The translations under genes were made by a program, and so were the position numbers. From Leptospirales bacterium (GTDB lineage: Bacteria; Spirochaetota; Leptospiria; Leptospirales; Leptospiraceae), in NCBI GenBank assembly GCA_013297885.1, contig JAAFIR010000003.1:155422-219421 (forward strand): a DNA stretch of 64,000 nucleotides, given 5' to 3'. Position 1 is the stretch's first letter, and the number at the start of each line of letters is the position of its first letter. Shown piece by piece: positions 17,304 to 27,252 of the stretch. The notes beneath the pieces are model-generated. The model was not told where the DNA came from. It did not search any database and saw only the letters and a program-made list of their open reading frames with translations.

Positions 17304-20141
17304 TTATTTTAATTTTCTCGCAACAGTATTCACTTCGTAAGCTTCAATTTCATCTTTAGCAATAAAATCATCAAAACCTTCTAGCATAATACCACATTCA
17401 AAACCAGTTAAAACTTCACTCACTTCATCTTTAAATCTCTTTAAAGATTTTAGTTTGCCTTCAAAGATCATTACATCATCACGATAAACACGAATCAAAC
17501 TAGACTTAGTAACTTTACCAGATGTAACCATTGAACCAGCAATTGTTCCAAGTTTAGAAATTGTAAATAGTTCTCTAACTTCTAATTTACCAAGAATTTT
17601 TTCAACTTTTTCAGGCTCTAACATTCCTTCCATTGCTGCTTTAATTTCATCAACAACTTGGTAAATAATGTTATAGTATTTAATTTCAACACCTTCTTTT
17701 TCAGCAAGAGTCAATGTTCTTGGATTTGCTCTAACATGGAAACCAACAATGATTGCATTTGAAGCAGCAGCAAGCATAACATCCGAATCAATGATTGCAC
17801 CTGTTCCAGCTCTAATTACATGAAGTTTAACATCAGTAGTTGAAAGTTTTTCAAGTGATTCTTTAATTGCTTCAGCTGAACCTCTCACATCTGTTTTAAT
17901 GATAATTTTTAATTCTTTTAAGCCACCTTGTTGAATGATCTCATTCATATTATCTAAAGTAACTTTTGTAACAATAGAAGCTTGACCAATTCTTTGGAAT
18001 TCTTTTCTATGTTGAGAAATATTTCTTGCTTCTTTCTCATCCCTAATAGAATCAAACGGATCTCCAGCATCTGGAACAGCATCTAAACCAGTAACTAAAA
18101 CAGGATATGACGGACCAGCTTCTTCCATTGATTTACCAAAATCATCATACATAGCTCTAACTCTACCAGAATGAACACCAGCTAAGAATGCATCCCCAAC
18201 TCTTAATGTTCCGTTTTGGATTAGAACTGTTGCTACAGCACCACGACCTGGATCTAGCCTAGCTTCAATAATAGTTCCTTTTGCAGAACGACTTGGATTT
18301 GCATCTAATTCTAATACTTCTGCTTGAATTAAAATCATTTCAAGTAATTTATCTATACCTAAATTTTCTCTTGCTGAAATTTTACAAATAATAGTTGTTC
18401 CACCCCATTCTTCAGCCAATAAATTATGAGTTGATAATTCTTGCATAACTTTGTCAACATTTGCAGTTGGTAAATCAATTTTGTTAACAGCAACAATTAT
18501 AGGAACTTCAGCAGCTCTTGCATGATCTATTGCTTCAATTGTTTGAGGTTTAACACCATCATCTGCAGCAACGACTAACACAACGATATCTGTTACTTTA
18601 GCTCCTCTTGCCCTCATAGATGTAAATGCTTCATGACCAGGAGTATCTAAGAAAGAGATTGGTCCTCTAGGTGTATTCACTTGATAAGCACCAATATGTT
18701 GCGTGATTCCACCTGACTCAGTGTCTATGACTGCAGATTTTCTGATTGTATCTAAAAGTTTTGTTTTACCATGATCCACATGACCCATTATCGTAACAAC
18801 TGGAGGTCTTGTGATATAATCATCAGGAGAATCAACTTCTTCTTGAATTACAGTTTCTTCGTATAAAGAAACTATTTTTACTTTACAATCATATTCATCA
18901 GCAAGTAAAGTTGCCGTGTCAGAATCAATAACATTATTGATTGTTACCATCATCCCCATTTTCATGAGTTTTGCGATCACATCATTTGGTTTGAGATTCA
19001 TTTTTTTAGCAAGCTCACCTACTTGAACATTTTCCATAATGGAAATTTCTTTTGGAACAGTAGTTCCAGAAACAGGTGCTAAAGCCATTTTTCTTTGTTG
19101 GGCTTGTTTAAAAAATTTAATATTTTCTAAAGATTCGTTTAACTTTGATTTGTCTTTATTTTTATCAAAAGTTTGATTGATTACTCTTTTACGATTTTGA
19201 GTTGGACTTTGTGCAACTTCATTAATTTTAGGTTGTGTACCAAAGCCTTTATCATTTGGTTTGTTACCAAAAGTTTTACCAGCTCCACCACCTTGGTAAT
19301 TTTTATTACCACCAGCTCCACCACCTTGGTAATTTCGATTTCCACCACCTTGGTAGTTTTTGTTACCACCACCGGCTCCACCACCTTGGTAAGTTTTGTT
19401 GTAACCTGTGCCACCTGTTCCACCGCCACCTTGGTAGTTTTTATTTCCACCACCTTGGTAAGTTTTGTTGTAACCTGTGCCACCTGTTCCGCCACCACCT
19501 TGGTAAGTTTTATTGTAACCTGTGCCACCTGTTCCACCACCACCTTGGTAGTTTTTATTGTAACCTGTGCCACCTGTTCCACCACCACCTTGGTAGTTTT
19601 TATTGTAACCTGTGCCACCTGTTCCGCCACCACCTTGGTAGTTTTTATTGTAACCAGTGCCACCTGTTCCGCCACCGCCACTTTGGAAGTTTTTACTGCT
19701 TGCAAAGCTTTGAGGAGTGTGTTTTTTTACAATGGGAGAATAATTTGAATCATAAACTTTTTTCTCAAAAGTTTTAGGTTGTTCAGTTTGATTCGACTCT
19801 TTAATAACTTCAGTTTCAACTTGTTTTTTTTCTGGTTTTGAAATGATTGGGTTTTTTTCAGAATAACGATTTACAGGATAGCTAACTTCAGCAGTTATTT
19901 TTTCTTGTTTAGTTTCAGATTTTTGCTCAGTTTTCTCAAAAGTTTTAAAATCTTCTTTAATAGTTTGAGGAATTTTTTCTTCTTTAGCAGTTTGCTCTTT
20001 AAATAAAGCATCTAATTTTGAAGGAGATTGTTTTGAAATTTCTTTACCATCATCAGTGACTGTGGGTTTCTTTTTTAAAACAATTTTTTTTCCAGAACCT
20101 AAGGAAAGCTTTTCTTTTATTGTATCTTTTTTTTCTTCCAT
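17304..20141 (-). CDS. infB: translation initiation factor IF-2
   Basis: This 945-residue GTPase brings fMet-tRNA to the 30S subunit. The G domain shows [19 protein letters not shown] (G1), [12 protein letters not shown] (G2), DTPGHEAF (G3), NKIDLP (G4) and the SAR motif (G5). The IF-2 C-terminal domains II-IV follow at normal size. The N-terminal about 390 residues are unusual. They are Lys/Glu-rich and then contain a low-complexity Gly/Thr/Asn/Tyr/Gln region of tandem repeats (DNA 19270-19690). Such regions in IF-2 are usually disordered and variable. It sits between nusA (11 bp) and rbfA (4 bp). Confidence 0.97.
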   Translation of the reverse strand: MEEKKDTIKEKLSLGSGKKIVLKKKPTVTDDGKEISKQSPSKLDALFKEQTAKEEKIPQTIKEDFKTFEKTEQKSETKQEKITAEVSYPVNRYSEKNPIISKPEKKQVETEVIKESNQTEQPKTFEKKVYDSNYSPIVKKHTPQSFASSKNFQSGGGGTGGTGYNKNYQGGGGTGGTGYNKNYQGGGGTGGTGYNKNYQGGGGTGGTGYNKTYQGGGGTGGTGYNKTYQGGGNKNYQGGGGTGGTGYNKTYQGGGAGGGNKNYQGGGNRNYQGGGAGGNKNYQGGGAGKTFGNKPNDKGFGTQPKINEVAQSPTQNRKRVINQTFDKNKDKSKLNESLENIKFFKQAQQRKMALAPVSGTTVPKEISIMENVQVGELAKKMNLKPNDVIAKLMKMGMMVTINNVIDSDTATLLADEYDCKVKIVSLYEETVIQEEVDSPDDYITRPPVVTIMGHVDHGKTKLLDTIRKSAVIDTESGGITQHIGAYQVNTPRGPISFLDTPGHEAFTSMRARGAKVTDIVVLVVAADDGVKPQTIEAIDHARAAEVPIIVAVNKIDLPTANVDKVMQELSTHNLLAEEWGGTTIICKISARENLGIDKLLEMILIQAEVLELDANPSRSAKGTIIEARLDPGRGAVATVLIQNGTLRVGDAFLAGVHSGRVRAMYDDFGKSMEEAGPSYPVLVTGLDAVPDAGDPFDSIRDEKEARNISQHRKEFQRIGQASIVTKVTLDNMNEIIQQGGLKELKIIIKTDVRGSAEAIKESLEKLSTTDVKLHVIRAGTGAIIDSDVMLAAASNAIIVGFHVRANPRTLTLAEKEGVEIKYYNIIYQVVDEIKAAMEGMLEPEKVEKILGKLEVRELFTISKLGTIAGSMVTSGKVTKSSLIRVYRDDVMIFEGKLKSLKRFKDEVSEVLTGFECGIMLEGFDDFIAKDEIEAYEVNTVARKLK
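19270..19690 (-). repeat. in-frame 45-bp tandem repeats inside infB
   Basis: The encoded unit [15 protein letters not shown] (or NKTYQ) occurs six times, mixed with shorter GGGNKNYQ and [11 protein letters not shown] variants. At DNA level the units of 45 bp are almost identical, which also produces long open frames on the opposite strand that are artefacts. Tandem identity of this kind is prone to copy-number change by slippage, and all visible changes are multiples of three. Confidence 0.9.
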
Positions 20142-20152
20142 AACTAAGCTAT

Positions 20153-21553
20153 TTAGCTCTCCTCAACCAATTCAACTGATTCAGAAATTAGTTTAAATAT
20201 TTGTTCAGCTGTTGTTGGTCCAATTCCTTGGACTTTTGCCAGATCCTCTGGATTCATTTCAATTAAAGTTTCAATATCTCTAATTCCACCACTCTCTAAT
20301 AAACGAATCACTCTTGGCATAAGCCCAGTAATTTCTGTTAGAGGTGTTCCTTCATCTGATTCAATTTCTTCATTAAAAGTTTTTGAAACTGATTTACTAA
20401 ATGCATTTGAAAGATTGTTATTAAATATTTTTTCAAGTCTTTCTCTTGCTTCAGGTGATGACATTTCTTGTGCATGTTGTGATACAGATTTAATGTCTAT
20501 CTTAAAACCACTTAATTGAACCGCTAGTTTCACATTAGAACCTGAAGATCCAATTGCTAGTGAAAGTGATTCATCTGGGACGACTACTAATGCTTCTTTG
20601 TTTTCAAAATCAACTTTTACTTCTGTTGGTTTGGCTGGAGAAATTGCATTAGTTATAAATTCGACTGGGTTTTCAGAATACTGAATAATGTCTATTCTTT
20701 CATTTCCAAGTTCACGAACTATAGATTGAATTCTAACACCTTTCATTCCTACACAAGCACCTACAGGGTCAATATCTGATCGCATAGCACGAACAACAAT
20801 TTTAGTTCTAATAGAAGCAACCCTTGCTATTCCAACAATTTCAACTAGACCTTCATAAATTTCAGGAATTTCCATTTCAAATAATTTTTTTACAAAATCC
20901 CCAGATGCACGAGACAATGTTATTGAAAGTCCAGTTTCATTGAATCTATCTTTTCTAATTTCAACTCTTGAAATGATTGCTTTTAATCTATCTCCACTTT
21001 TATACTTTTCACCAGGAGTTTGGTCTCTTTTAGGCATAATGCCTTCTACTTTTCCAAGATCAATACACATAATTTCTTTATTGATCCATCTTTGGAAATA
21101 ACCATGAGTGAGTTCACCTTCTTTTGATTTGAACTCTTTATATAAAATTTCTCTTTCAACATCTTTTAATCTTTGAAAAACTAATTGTTTTGCTTGGTTC
21201 GAAAAGATTCTTGTTAAATCAACTGGCTTTTCTTTTATACGAACAATAGAACCAAGCTCAATTTCAGGTTCAATTTCTTTGGCATGTTCAAGTGAAATTT
21301 CTAAAGCATGTTTTGGAGATTCTACAACTTTTTTTGGTAATTCCAATATAACATTATTTTTATTTCCAAATTCTACATCTATATTTAATTCGTCTAATTC
21401 TTCAGTATCAATGCCATTCTCTTTTATAAAAGCATAGGCCAAAGATTCTTTTAAAATATTTAAAACTATATCTTTTGATAGACCTTTCTCTTGTGAATAA
21501 GCTTGAATTGCCTCAAGTGGGTTAATTTCTTTTACTGTTTGTTTACTTGCCAT
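20153..21553 (-). CDS. nusA: transcription termination/antitermination factor NusA
   Basis: This 466-residue NusA binds RNA polymerase and modulates pausing, termination and antitermination. The order is an N-terminal polymerase-binding domain, S1 (around [16 protein letters not shown] onward), and KH1 and KH2. The KH part has [25 protein letters not shown] and later [17 protein letters not shown] single C-terminal helix-hairpin-helix repeat follows, with [19 protein letters not shown] and [13 protein letters not shown], where some species carry two acidic repeats. It follows rimP by 2 bp and precedes infB by 11 bp. Confidence 0.97.
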   Translation of the reverse strand: MASKQTVKEINPLEAIQAYSQEKGLSKDIVLNILKESLAYAFIKENGIDTEELDELNIDVEFGNKNNVILELPKKVVESPKHALEISLEHAKEIEPEIELGSIVRIKEKPVDLTRIFSNQAKQLVFQRLKDVEREILYKEFKSKEGELTHGYFQRWINKEIMCIDLGKVEGIMPKRDQTPGEKYKSGDRLKAIISRVEIRKDRFNETGLSITLSRASGDFVKKLFEMEIPEIYEGLVEIVGIARVASIRTKIVVRAMRSDIDPVGACVGMKGVRIQSIVRELGNERIDIIQYSENPVEFITNAISPAKPTEVKVDFENKEALVVVPDESLSLAIGSSGSNVKLAVQLSGFKIDIKSVSQHAQEMSSPEARERLEKIFNNNLSNAFSKSVSKTFNEEIESDEGTPLTEITGLMPRVIRLLESGGIRDIETLIEMNPEDLAKVQGIGPTTAEQIFKLISESVELVEES

Positions 21554-21555
21554 AA

Positions 21556-22038
21556 CTATAATTTTAGAAATAAATTTCCTTTGGTAATATCTTGAATTTT
21601 TAATTCAAAACGCATACCCAATAATTTAACATCTTTCTTTTCTAAAGGTTTTAAAAAAACAGAATCAGAGTTTGATTCCAAAATTTCAAATACTTTAGAA
21701 ATCTTTTTTTCATTTTCCAAATAAAAAATTTTCACGGGAATATTTTTAAACCTGTGCAAATCCTCTGGTAGCCTCAATGCTCTTTCAGCCCCAGCTGAAG
21801 AAACTTGTAATGTATAATTTTCATTACTAAAAGACTCTTCAAGGTAATCAGTCAATAGCCTTGAAACATTTTCACAGTCCATGATGGATACAGAACCACG
21901 AGAGTGGGATGTATTATCTAAAGAGACTTCAATTAGAAAATGGCCACTGGCTGATTTAACCGAAACTGAGAATATCTGAAGTGGTGGTTCTACAATTTTT
22001 TGTAGAAACGTATTAACTACTAAATCATTAATAGACAA
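21556..22038 (-). CDS. rimP: ribosome maturation factor RimP
   Basis: This 160-residue RimP assists 30S subunit maturation. Recognisable elements are VEPPLQIFSVSV, FLIEVSLDNTSHSRGSVSIMDCENVSRLLTD-type sequence around residues 33-65, and LQVSSAGAERALRLPEDLHRFKN. The last contains the family SSPGxxRPL-like turn, here SSAGAERAL. The start is TTG at 22038, because no upstream in-frame ATG exists and the next methionine lies too far inside. It is the first gene of the rimP-nusA-infB-rbfA unit, whose promoter must lie in the short gap shared with the divergent lipoprotein gene at 22174. Confidence 0.93.
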   Translation of the reverse strand: MSINDLVVNTFLQKIVEPPLQIFSVSVKSASGHFLIEVSLDNTSHSRGSVSIMDCENVSRLLTDYLEESFSNENYTLQVSSAGAERALRLPEDLHRFKNIPVKIFYLENEKKISKVFEILESNSDSVFLKPLEKKDVKLLGMRFELKIQDITKGNLFLKL

Positions 22039-22173
22039 CTATGCCTAAACTCCATATAAACCGACTATAGGAAAAAACTTAAAGAGGGCCAACTAAGACC
22101 AATAAAATTTATTTATTTTCCTTGTAAAGCAATTATTCTTTTCCGAAATTGAAAGTAGTAAAAATTGGAACAA

Positions 22174-23253
22174 ATGAAGTTTATTCTTATCTCCTTTTTA
22201 TTGTACTGCAATGGCTATCGAATTCAAAATTTAGTTCCTAAACTAATATCAAAAATTGAAATTGGAATTGGTACGGATAAAATTAATGCAACTATAATTA
22301 ATAATGCTATTTTAAACATACCTCATTTAATACCAATTCAAAATAATCGAATTTATATTTCAGATTATACAAATTCAAAGTTAAAAGTTTTTAAAACAGA
22401 CGGAAGTTTAGATTTAATTTATGCAAATAAAAAAGAAGATAGTTTTAAAGTTATTTATCAAAAATTTAATAAACTTGGAATATTAGATTTAACAGAAGAT
22501 TCTGAAATTTATATTCAGAATTTTTTAAGCAGTAATCCTATTGAACAAAAAAAAGAAATTTATTCTCTTGATACTTCAGGTAAATTTGATACAAAAGAAA
22601 ATGAAGTAGTACCATCTTATATTTTACATATTGACCAAAAAGGAAAACTAGTTTCAACACTTGGACAAAATGGAAAAAATTCAGAACCTTTTCGGTACAT
22701 TGAAAATATTTATTCATTTAAAAAAAATAAATTATTTGTTTATCATAAATCATCTGAGCAAATGAAACTTTCACTTTATGTAGATGATAAATTAGTAAAA
22801 AATTTAACTGAGGAAAAAATAGAAATTCTAAAAAAAGATAAAGTTGATTATATTCTAAAGCTAGATAAAATGATACCAAATTTTAAGGAAGAGTATGCTT
22901 TAGTTTCAGTTACTTATTTTGGAAAGTTAGATAAGAGGTTTAAGTTTAGAAGAATTTATAAATTTGATTTAGATGTATTAACAGAGCCAAAATTATTGAG
23001 AGAAATCATTTATCCTTCTGAAATTTTATTTTATTCAAAAAAAAATGAAGATTTTTTAATTTGGGAAACAGAAGAAGAAACAAATTCTGTTAAACTGAAA
23101 ATTCATGATAAAAATGGTAATCATATTTCTAATCAACGATTTGAATTTGACTCACTTAGAGTAAATTGGAGAGAAACTTTTATGGATGAAAAAGAAAATT
23201 TATATTCCTTAAAAATTGATTCAAATAAACTTGAAATATATAAATGGGATTAA
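22174..23253 (+). CDS. predicted lipoprotein with propeller-like repeats
   Basis: I choose ATG at 22174 (359 residues) over a TTG nine bases upstream, because it begins the signal MKFILISFLLYCNGYRIQ with a lipobox cysteine at residue 12. The mature protein starts with IPHLIPIQNNRIYISDYTNSK and KVFKTDGSL, a pattern typical of NHL/six-bladed propeller strands. It continues with alternating beta strands to the C-terminus (LKIHDKNGNHISNQRFEFD). It is divergent from rimP. The stop codon is one base ahead of the next gene's ATG. Unknown function, probably an outer-membrane or periplasmic binding lipoprotein. Confidence 0.75.
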   Translation: MKFILISFLLYCNGYRIQNLVPKLISKIEIGIGTDKINATIINNAILNIPHLIPIQNNRIYISDYTNSKLKVFKTDGSLDLIYANKKEDSFKVIYQKFNKLGILDLTEDSEIYIQNFLSSNPIEQKKEIYSLDTSGKFDTKENEVVPSYILHIDQKGKLVSTLGQNGKNSEPFRYIENIYSFKKNKLFVYHKSSEQMKLSLYVDDKLVKNLTEEKIEILKKDKVDYILKLDKMIPNFKEEYALVSVTYFGKLDKRFKFRRIYKFDLDVLTEPKLLREIIYPSEILFYSKKNEDFLIWETEEETNSVKLKIHDKNGNHISNQRFEFDSLRVNWRETFMDEKENLYSLKIDSNKLEIYKWD

Positions 23254-23254
23254 T

Positions 23255-23848
23255 ATGGCAAAAGGTTTTCATTCAAGAAGTCCTGAAGAATTAAGAGTAT
23301 ACCTAGAAGGTTTAAATAAAAAATCTAAAAAAAGAAATTGGATTCAAATTTTTATTTTTATTGATATTGTGGTCATATTATTTGCATTTTATCTTGTTTC
23401 AAAAAATGTTTCCCCTGATTTTGGTTCAGAATTTAAACCATCAAATAAAATTATAATAAATAATTCTGAAATTTATTTTTCAAAAAGCAATGATTCCAAT
23501 GAAATAGAATATTCATATTTTTTATTTTACAAAAATCTTTCAATTAAAGAGAAAACTTTTCCAAATCCTACAGGGAAACTTTTTTTAAATTTATATAACA
23601 AAGATAATGAAGTTTGTATTTCAAAAGAAGTAACTTTAAATTCAAAAAAAATTTTAGGGAATACAAAAGAATTTTTTAGTTTTGGATTAGAAGAAAAGGA
23701 AATTCCTGAAAAAAATGATTGTAAAGAATTTTTCAAAAAAGCTGATTATAAAGGGATGAATAATTTTTTTAAAAAAACAAAATCTAAATTTTACATAGAA
23801 TTGAATATGCTAAATGAAAATCAAATTTATAAAATGAGAATAGAATGA
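23255..23848 (+). CDS. single-pass membrane protein of unknown function
   Basis: ATG at 23255 follows the previous stop by one base and gives 197 residues. A longer frame from 23216 would overlap that gene and is rejected. The N-terminal MAKGFHSRSPEELRVYLEGLNKKSKKRN is basic and cytoplasmic. One membrane helix, WIQIFIFIDIVVILFAFYLV, lies at about residues 30-49. A probably periplasmic beta-rich domain follows, with two cysteines (EVCISKEV and NDCKEFF). The family is not recognised. It is translationally coupled to the lipoprotein before it and to the small ORF after it (4-bp overlap). Confidence 0.75.
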   Translation: MAKGFHSRSPEELRVYLEGLNKKSKKRNWIQIFIFIDIVVILFAFYLVSKNVSPDFGSEFKPSNKIIINNSEIYFSKSNDSNEIEYSYFLFYKNLSIKEKTFPNPTGKLFLNLYNKDNEVCISKEVTLNSKKILGNTKEFFSFGLEEKEIPEKNDCKEFFKKADYKGMNNFFKKTKSKFYIELNMLNENQIYKMRIE

Positions 23849-24078
23849 TGGATACTGTTAATAAAATTTTAAATATTTTCCTCGAAAAAGAAAAAAAAAT
23901 AAACGAATCAATTACAAAAAGAGAGTTAATGGATAAAATTAAATCTTTTGGATTAGATGTAATTGAAATTAGAAACGCATGGCATTTTTTAATTGGGAAT
24001 AGAATTTTAATTCAAAATGGTGATGAAATTTTTATAACAGAACTGGGATTTGATTTACTCAATCAAACTAAAAATTAA
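23845..24078 (+). CDS. small winged-helix-like protein of unknown function
   Basis: This 77-residue protein starts at ATG 23845, overlapping the previous stop by 4 bp; a second ATG directly follows. Helix-rich sequence KRELMDKIKSFGLDVIEIRNAWHFLIGNRILIQNGDEIFITELGFDLLN has the shape of a small winged helix with a C-terminal hairpin. No clear DNA-contact signature is seen. Its last 24 bp overlap the convergent TPR lipoprotein gene. It is likely the third member of the 22174 operon. Confidence 0.65.
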   Translation: MMDTVNKILNIFLEKEKKINESITKRELMDKIKSFGLDVIEIRNAWHFLIGNRILIQNGDEIFITELGFDLLNQTKN

Positions 24079-27000
24079 TTCTTTTTCAAATTTATTGTTT
24101 TTAAATTTAATATTCTGTAGAACAATTTTTTTATGTTCTAGATCAAGATAAAAAATTTTGTCCTTTGATAATAAATAAATTTTATCATTTATTTTAAAAA
24201 AATCGTAATCCTCAGTTAATTCTAAAATTTTTATTATGCCTTTATCATTTAATTGATAAATTGAATTTTCTATCTTAAAATAAAACTCATTTTTTAAAGA
24301 AATGTTTTTTTGAAAAGAAAGAATATTTGGACCAATTAGCTCAAATTCATTAAGTAAATTAAAACTCGAATCATAAAGTTTGAATTGAATTTCTCTATCT
24401 CCTAGTTTAGAAATTAAAATTTTTCCAAGTTCATTTACAAAAACGGAATATTTATTTTTATTTAGAAATTTTTCAATAAGTTTTCCTGTTTTATCATAAG
24501 ATTCAATTTTATCATTGTATTCTAAATAAAAACCAAATTGATGAGAATGAATTTCTTTAGCTTGTTTGTTTAAGTTTAAAATTTCTTCTCCAGTTAGAGA
24601 ATTCAATTTATAAATTGAAGATTCAGTTTGAATATAAATTTCATCTCCAATTTCTAATTTTAAAATTTTTTCTTCTAATTCAATTCTCCATTTATTTTTT
24701 TTCTTATCAATTTCATAAGCTTCGATTGAATTTTTATAATTTAAAATCAATGTATTTTGATAAAATAATGGTTTTAAATTTAGGTTTTCTCTTAAATTGA
24801 TTTTTTCAGAATTTTTATTTAAAACTAATTCTGGAAATTTTTCTAAAATTTCTGTTTCAACTTTTTTTTGCTCTGTGAAATTTTCCAACTTAGTTAAAAT
24901 TTTTTGATAAGCTAACAAATTTTCTTTGTTACGACCTAAACCAATTGATCTCAAAATCCAACTTTCAGAATTTTTAAAATTTTCTTTTTTGTATTCTATC
25001 AAAGATAAATAGTATGGATAAAAATAATTTTTGGGATTTTGGGAATTTAATTCTAAAAATATTTTTTCTGCTTCATCTAAATTAAATTCATTTAAAAATA
25101 AAATTCCTAAATTTAACTTAGCTTGTTCTTTATTTTTAGAATAAAAAATTGATTTTTCAAAATCGTGTTTAGATTCATCCCTTGAACCAAGTCTATATTT
25201 TGCAATCCCTCTTCCTAAATAAGATTTGGAATTTTTCGGATTCAAGTTTAAAGATTTATCAAAATTAATTTTAGCTTTAAAGAAATCAAATTCCAAATAG
25301 ATCAAACCAATTTCAGAATAAACTTTTTCCTCATCAGGATTTTCTTTTAAAACTTCTTCAAATGTATTAATTGCAGAATAATAATTTTTAGTCTCTGAAT
25401 AAATTTTTCCTAGTTCAGTTTTATAATTAATTGAACTAGATTTATCTTCTTGAATAGAATTTTTTAAAAACTCAATTGCGTTTTCAAATTCATTTAGCTT
25501 TTTAAAACAAAGAATAATTTTTTTTCTTATAAAAAGATTATTTTTTTTTAATAAAATTTTTAGATACTCATTCAAAGCTTTTTTATATTTTTTTTCTTTA
25601 TATAACTGATTAGCTTCTTTAAATTGATTTGTTTCTTTTTTTTCAAAAAGTTCCATTTCAAAACTTTTTAACTTTTTAGAATATTCATATTCTTTTGCTA
25701 AATTTAAAAATTTTTCAGATTCGATTAAATTATTTTTTTCATACTCCGATTTTGCTAATTTTAAATAAATTTCTGAAATTTTATTTTTTTTAATGGATCT
25801 TTTTTTGTAATATTCGATTACTTCGAAATACTTTTCTTCATCTTCCAAATAAACTCCTAGAATAAATGGTAGACCAGAGAATTTTTCTTTTTTTGGATTA
25901 TTTGTCAAATTATAGATTCGGGCTAAATAGTATTTGTATTCCATTGAGTCCGATTTTTCATTTAACTTTAAAAAATATTTTTCAGACATAATGAAATTTT
26001 TTTTATGAAAATGATAAAGAGCTAAACTTTCTAAAATATCGATTTTCTCTGTTTGGTATTCTTTTACTTCAGATTCATTTAAAAATTGAATTTCATTTTT
26101 TTCAGACTCTAAATACTCGTTGAGTTCTATTAATTCTTTATTATTTGGAAAATTGATTTTTAATTTATCTAATTCAAAACTCGCTTCTGAAAAACGATTT
26201 TCTAAAATATAAATTAAAATTAAATTATACCTAGAATTAAACTCTTTTGGATTAAATTCTATTGATTTTAAAAATTGAATACTAGCTTTTTTAAAATCTT
26301 CTGTTTTGAAATAATACATCCCTTTTAAATTAAAAATTTCAAATTCTTTTGGGAACTTTTTCTCAGATTCGTCTAAAATTTTTTTTGCATTTTCAAATTC
26401 TTCTTTTTCAAAATAAAGTTTTGCTAAATTGATATATGAATCTTTAAAATTTGGTTTGAGTAAAATTGTTTTTTGAAAATATTTTTCTGCATTTTTATAA
26501 TCCTTTTTTTTCAAATAAATATTTCCAAGTGTAAATTTAGGAAGAATTTCTTTTTCAGAAATTTTTTCTGCTTCAAGAAGCTCTTTAATCGCCTCTTCAA
26601 AATCTTCTTTTTTTGCTAATTCAATACTTCTGTTTATGTTAAGAATATATTTTATAGAATTAAAAATTTCATTTTCCTCTTCATTCAAACTTCCATATTG
26701 TTTTGCTTTTAAAAAAAACTTTTCAGCTAAGGTATAGTTTTTTAATAGATAATAATTATCTGCAATATGAAGATTTAATTGAAATTGATTTGGATAATTT
26801 TCAATACTTGTTAAAGTATTTTGAGATTGAGAAATAAGATTTTCCTTTTTTAATATCATCGCATATTTGAATAAATAAATTGGATTATTTTGTGAAATAG
26901 AAATTAGTTCTCTAATTACTTCATTACTTTCCAAATTCTTTCCAATTTTAGTTAAAAAAATAAAATATTTTAAATAATTGATTTCAGATTTTTCTTGTTC

Positions 27001-27252
27001 TAAATTTTTTTTATAACATTCTTCTGCTTTTTCAAATTTTGAATTTTGAAAATAAATTTTTGCTTTTAATTCTAAATTTTCAATTGAATCATTTTTTATA
27101 AATTGAATTTTTTGTTCAGCTTCTAAAAATTTTTCTTTTATAAATAAATTCTTGATTTCCGAAATAATTTCTTTTTTTTCATCAATTAAAATTTCTTTTT
27201 TAGGCTCAGTTGCACAAGAGATTAAAAATAAAATAATTACAAAAAATTTCAT
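24055..27252 (-). CDS. large TPR-repeat lipoprotein with C-terminal propeller-like region
   Basis: This 1065-residue protein has a lipoprotein signal MKFFVIILFLISCATEP (cysteine at residue 13). Residues about 30-800 are a long run of tetratricopeptide repeats, for example YKNAEKYFQKTILLKPN, FKKASIQFLKSIEFNPK and YYSAINTFEEVLKENPD. The last ~230 residues are beta-rich with recurring ISxDG-like strands (LTGEEILNLNKQ, YDKTGKLIEKF), resembling a PQQ/quinoprotein-type propeller. It may be a periplasmic or outer-membrane scaffold. The start overlaps the PEGA lipoprotein stop by 4 bp (ATGA), so both are coupled to serB upstream. Confidence 0.85.
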   Translation of the reverse strand: MKFFVIILFLISCATEPKKEILIDEKKEIISEIKNLFIKEKFLEAEQKIQFIKNDSIENLELKAKIYFQNSKFEKAEECYKKNLEQEKSEINYLKYFIFLTKIGKNLESNEVIRELISISQNNPIYLFKYAMILKKENLISQSQNTLTSIENYPNQFQLNLHIADNYYLLKNYTLAEKFFLKAKQYGSLNEEENEIFNSIKYILNINRSIELAKKEDFEEAIKELLEAEKISEKEILPKFTLGNIYLKKKDYKNAEKYFQKTILLKPNFKDSYINLAKLYFEKEEFENAKKILDESEKKFPKEFEIFNLKGMYYFKTEDFKKASIQFLKSIEFNPKEFNSRYNLILIYILENRFSEASFELDKLKINFPNNKELIELNEYLESEKNEIQFLNESEVKEYQTEKIDILESLALYHFHKKNFIMSEKYFLKLNEKSDSMEYKYYLARIYNLTNNPKKEKFSGLPFILGVYLEDEEKYFEVIEYYKKRSIKKNKISEIYLKLAKSEYEKNNLIESEKFLNLAKEYEYSKKLKSFEMELFEKKETNQFKEANQLYKEKKYKKALNEYLKILLKKNNLFIRKKIILCFKKLNEFENAIEFLKNSIQEDKSSSINYKTELGKIYSETKNYYSAINTFEEVLKENPDEEKVYSEIGLIYLEFDFFKAKINFDKSLNLNPKNSKSYLGRGIAKYRLGSRDESKHDFEKSIFYSKNKEQAKLNLGILFLNEFNLDEAEKIFLELNSQNPKNYFYPYYLSLIEYKKENFKNSESWILRSIGLGRNKENLLAYQKILTKLENFTEQKKVETEILEKFPELVLNKNSEKINLRENLNLKPLFYQNTLILNYKNSIEAYEIDKKKNKWRIELEEKILKLEIGDEIYIQTESSIYKLNSLTGEEILNLNKQAKEIHSHQFGFYLEYNDKIESYDKTGKLIEKFLNKNKYSVFVNELGKILISKLGDREIQFKLYDSSFNLLNEFELIGPNILSFQKNISLKNEFYFKIENSIYQLNDKGIIKILELTEDYDFFKINDKIYLLSKDKIFYLDLEHKKIVLQNIKFKNNKFEKELIFSLIE

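Noticed and set aside
19173..19777. Long open frames on the plus strand and another minus frame across infB
   Set aside because: They arise from the Gly-rich 45-bp tandem repeats of infB and give low-complexity Thr/Cys/Val or His/Leu strings without coding character.
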